Assembly: GCF_018691265.1 (NCBI RefSeq)
Contig: NW_024881322.1
Location: 15,711,489 to 15,775,488 of the forward strand
Direction: 5' to 3'
DNA: 64,000 nucleotides
DNA from: Tyto alba
Lineage: Eukaryota; Chordata; Aves; Strigiformes; Tytonidae
A program made the position numbers and the translations under genes. Below, one piece after another: positions 59,779-64,000 of this stretch (its first letter is position 1; each line of letters opens with the position of its first letter). The notes beneath the pieces were generated by a model. That model did no database searches and had not been told where the DNA came from. It was given only the letters and a program-made list of their open reading frames with translations.

Positions 59779-62700
59779 CTGAAAACAGGAGACATAAGAA
59801 AGCGGAGCGAGTCAGAAAGGGAAAAAAAAATACAAGAATGCAAACTGTCTGCTCCACTTTCCTGTTTGGGGGAAAAAACAAAACAAAACCAAACACAACA
59901 CAATAACAAAAACACCCCGCAAAAAATAACTAGGGAATAAATACTACATGCAGCAATCAACGGTGTCACTGTGGTTAATCTTAAGTGTGTCCCGGGTAAT
60001 GCATTCTGATTACATATTAGAGTAAGTTACTAGTATCTACATTAGACAAAAATTAGCTGGGGATGCTTTAAAGTCATATGAGGAGCCGCTGCGGTCACTG
60101 TGACGGTATATAATTATATGCTGCCTCTTCTCTCAGCCTCTTAATATGCAGTAAGCAAAGCTTCTCTGAGCTGAGTAGAAGGTGGATAGAAGCAAAGAGA
60201 AGACAACCATCCGCGGGCACTCCACGGGCCAGTGCTCCATCCCGGGTCCTGGCACCACGGCCACATCATGGACATACACTGTTAGGGACAAACCCCACCG
60301 CCCAAACACTGAACCTACAAGCCCCACGTCGTAGGTGCTCACTCTCATCACAGGATCCCTGCGCATCCTTTGTGGCACTATGGAGCAGGAAATAGCTAAA
60401 GGAAAAGAAATGCTCACATTTGAGACAGTCAAGTCAAAGACAAGCCATCAGCTTTAATGATGTGCTCAATCGCATCATCCATGTTGTATTCACGTCTTCT
60501 TCTTAAATCCGAGACTTTTTTTGATGTCCCAGTTTGCGATCACCACATGGAAGGGAAGTTGCCTAAATGCCCTTCCTCCTGCTTCTTGCTCTCCAGTCTC
60601 CCCAAAACAGAATTAGGATTGACATGCTCTATCATGAGACGAGGTTGTTAAATGCAGTGATGTATTAAAAGAACTATCTGAAAGAAAAAGCTTCGCACAA
60701 AGAGGACAAGTAAAAGTAGCTCAGCAGCTTCAGCTCATGCATGAAGGTGAAGAAACAAATCTTTAATTTTATACATCGCTTGCTTTTACTTTTGACCAAG
60801 GAAAGTGTACATAGATGCTATATTTGAAATATAACAGAGGATACCTCACTCGTGACAACATTTCTCTCTCATTAAGCATACTATATGGGAAAGTACATTA
60901 TTGATGAGTCCCTTAAACCTACGGAATGTGGAAATAGTCAATTAACTAGAATTTATTGCTGTATTAGCTTCCATGGGAAAGAGTATTCATGAAGTCCCTT
61001 CACAGGATGATTCTACATTTGAGTGGGAGCACCAGGAAAAACAAAGCAATTGTTTGTTGTTTTTTTTTACATTAAACAGTATCTTTTATTAATCAGCTTC
61101 TCCTATTAACACATTTATTAAAAACTATTTTATATATTTAAATATCACTTGCAGGCTAGGCTTACTTATAGCACAATTTATCTACTACAGACCTAGAGAA
61201 GAAACATAAAAACTCTTCCCCTCCTGGGCTATACAAAAAAGCTGTATAATTATGAGATAATTGCATCATTCTGACAAAATAGTGATGTACACAAACTTTG
61301 TGCCATCCAAAAATATTTCCTGTATGTGTTTTCCATCATCTACTGAACGTCCCAGGCATACGTCCCTTGCCACCCCTATCTTAGTTATCTGGCAACAGCC
61401 AGGAGAGGAACTCTCTAGGAACATGGAAACCAGCAGAGCTTCCCCACCTCCCAAACCAAGAGCCACAATGCAGTGGTCATCCAAAAAATGGCATTATGCA
61501 ATTTGGCTACTTGTCAGCTTACACTGAGAATAAGTTACTGTTTTCTGACAGTGGTTGATCTCCTTCCACATCTTGCTTCGCCAGCCTGCTCCCAGATGGC
61601 AACTGGAACAAATCAGATCAGTGAAGGCTTATTTGGATGTTAAACACATCTACATTTCTGTGTTGTTTTTGTTGCTTTGTTCTGTTTTGGTTTTTTTTTT
61701 TTTTTTTTACTGGAGAAGGAGAAATTAGCTCATTAGGAAGTTAAGTTCTTGTCTGATTATAACACATCCCAAATGGGAAGGGTTCAGATAAACGACGGGT
61801 CCTGGATGCCACCATGCAACTGATTACTCAGAATACACCACACTTTGTACTCTTGTTCAGAACTTCAAATAAAAACCAGTGAACTCAAACATCCATTCAA
61901 CAGATTCAGAAATCAGAAATTACACGAGTCCTCTGACACACCAGAAGTCTCCGGGGTCAATGGTTCAAATCCATTTTATGATGGTAAGATAGGAAGGGAG
62001 AAGGACATTGTGCCATTCTATCTCACACTGCATACATACCACTCCAGGAAGGAGCTACAGCCCCCTCCACCCTCTCCTGTAACTCTCGAAATAGCAACCA
62101 AACACAGTGAGCATCTCCTGTCTGTTACTCTTTGGCCTTCCTATGGCATTAAGCATCATTTTGTTAGGAAACTGTGCCATTCACACACAACATCCCCCCC
62201 ATCCCCACCACCATTTTGACTAGTTCAGTGAAGTCTTAACACAAAGCAAAACCTTTCCCAAGGGCAGGGTTTCCCCTTCAAAAGACAGCTACGCCAGTGC
62301 TTGGCATATGGTAGAAACAGCGTGAGGATATCCACACGGGTGCATCCAGGCAAAGCGCTCAGCTTCTCTGACAAGAGTGAACTAAGGTTTCAGACTCCCA
62401 GTTTATTTACCTGCTGCATGTCACAAGCAGGATGGCTATCTTTTTGTTCTGACAATACACCTGCTGTCACCAAATCAGGATATTTTTTATCCAACACCAG
62501 ATCAAATTACTTAAGAGGCAGGAAGGGAATACTAGGACATCAGGACACCTATGCTCTGCTTTGAAACCTTCGTTCCATACAAATAATTTAGCTCAGGTTG
62601 GCATTGTCCTCTCTCTAAAATGGGAATTGTAAGTTACCTATCTTGATCCAGTGCTTGGAAGAGCACAGGTGAAAGGATTTTTTAGATTATTGTTATAATT

Positions 62701-64000
62701 ATTTATCAGCCCAAACAAAGCTACTCCCAAGTTTATGCCAGTGTGAATAGGTTGTGAGTGGCAACAAAGTTTTCCCCAGTTACCTACTCCTCCACCACTG
62801 CCTTATTTTTATATTTTTTTTTGGTTGCTCTGAACCTTTAACAACCGAGCACTGCCACTGTTCATTTGATAAGATCCTACTATATGCTTATAACAGACAC
62901 TTACATGTACTAGAATAAAATAATTACATAAAGAAATGAACGTTGAAAGGTGGCTTTAGAAGACTTATAAACCTCCTTCAAGGAATCTTATGGCAACATT
63001 ACAGCTGAGCATAAAGCGCGCTAATTCGTGTTGAGCACAGATTGATTTTCATGAGAAGCATTTTCATTTCATGAGGATGATTCCAGCTGGCATTCAGCCT
63101 TTTCTGCAGGTGACTCTTGTTACTCCTGTAGGGACAAACAAAACCAGGAAGCCTGACCTCTGATATCCAGTGTAGCATTTACTCCTGGTTCACAACAGTC
63201 TGGATGATAAAAGGAGCTGAAGAGCACCTAGAACTAGATACTCTAGTTATTTCTATTTATAACAAGAAAAGGGCTCTCTCCAGGAATTTAACTGCTGCCT
63301 TACTGCTCTGCTGCAGCAGCAAGAACAACCACTATCATCCCAACCACTGCTCAGGTTTTAAATCAGCAAAACACAAAAAATGAGAGCTCGTTCACTATTA
63401 TACCCAACAGAACTCCGCACCATACTGATTATGGTAACAAGAAAGGCTCGTTATCAGGATAAAACAAAAGTGCAAAAAAATACAAATGTGTTGGTTTTGC
63501 AAATTAACTGTTTTGTGATTTACCTGAACCGTATCACTTCCATTGCACTGAGGCAGTATGCAAAGATACATCCCAATCCAAAGCCTTTTAAAGCCAACAA
63601 AAATGTAAGGAATGTAAGTGCACATGTAACATCACTCACCTTTGGCACTAATGACATGGTGTCCGAATTATGCTGGCCTTGTCAGCAATACCCATTTCCC
63701 CTATCTGCTTTTTTTCATTTGTAGGGTCCCTAAAAAGAACTTGAATACTTCTTTTGTAAACCCAGCACTAGAACTACAGACACACACGTTATAAAAAATA
63801 CACCATGATGCAAATAAAAATCCCCCAAAAGAAATGCGCATCTCAGTTGCAGTTGGTATTACAATAACATACCAATTCTTACCAACCTACCTCTCCGTTA
63901 CAGCCATATCCAGCTTTACAGCCGTGGCTTTAAAACAAACCAGCACCAAGAGCAGATGAGGCAAGGAGCAGCTGCAATGCATGTGTTTTACATCATGATT
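59779..64000 (-). other. LANCL2 intron 1 (partial)
   Basis: AT-rich sequence up to the right edge with no CpG-rich first exon. LANCL2 exon 1 and promoter must be beyond the window. About 62600-62730 weakly resembles a MIR tail (CTCTAAAATGGGA...CAGTGCTTGG). Confidence 0.8.
61691..61708. repeat. Poly-T tract (18 T)
   Basis: Homopolymer in LANCL2 intron 1, following TGTTTTGG-like sequence. Confidence 0.9.

Noticed and set aside
61950..61980. GGTTCAAATCC, like a tRNA B box
   Set aside because: No matching A box or cloverleaf pairing upstream.
1..64000. A prokaryotic-type system such as CRISPR, an operon or a defence island
   Set aside because: Introns, CR1 elements and vertebrate orthologs show this is bird nuclear DNA. 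No regularly spaced repeats or operon-like gene sets exist.

Overview
The window looks like bird nuclear DNA, probably neoavian. It holds spliced vertebrate genes with GT-AG introns, CR1 LINE fragments and avian-type retroviral LTRs. The gene pair matches the VOPP1/LANCL2 neighbourhood known from human chromosome 7p11. Ortholog comparisons are from memory; exon boundaries were read from the sequence by matching splice sites, reading frame and family motifs.

Layout. VOPP1 is on the plus strand. Its last four coding exons lie at 10997-11055, 27004-27081, 29143-29279 and 33089-33270. They join in frame into 151 codons plus stop. The signal-peptide exon was not found and is probably upstream of the window. 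LANCL2 is on the minus strand. Its last eight coding exons lie at 59661-59778, 56659-56866, 54311-54458, 53545-53691, 49793-49975, 47527-47703, 44420-44492 and 42563-42678. They join in frame into 389 codons plus stop. Its first exon, with the start codon, is beyond the right edge. The genes are convergent, with about 9.3 kb between their stop codons. That interval must hold both 3' UTRs; it is GC-rich, full of C and G homopolymers, and shows no further convincing gene.

Repeats. The VOPP1 introns carry all the recognisable transposable elements except one weak MIR-like SINE trace in a LANCL2 intron. Three LTRs all lie antisense to VOPP1: 3762-4675, 18609-19170 and 26038-26603. The first and third have TG...CA ends and perfect 5-bp target-site duplications. 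The first LTR sits inside an older plus-strand CR1 copy and splits it in two. Decayed CR1 copies lie on the minus strand at about 15796-16890 and 26722-26880. A GC-rich, CpG-rich block (about 4975-5260) directly abuts a 340-bp T-rich block (about 5260-5600).

Function. VOPP1 is a small single-pass membrane protein of late endosomal/lysosomal vesicles with PPxY motifs that bind WW domains. LANCL2 is a zinc-dependent LanC-like protein; the family adds glutathione to dehydroamino acids in proteins. They are neighbours by conserved synteny, not a shared operon or pathway. I found no evidence of a novel defence, mobile or biosynthetic system here. The findings concern nested transposition, splice-site choice, lineage-specific protein ends and unusual base composition.
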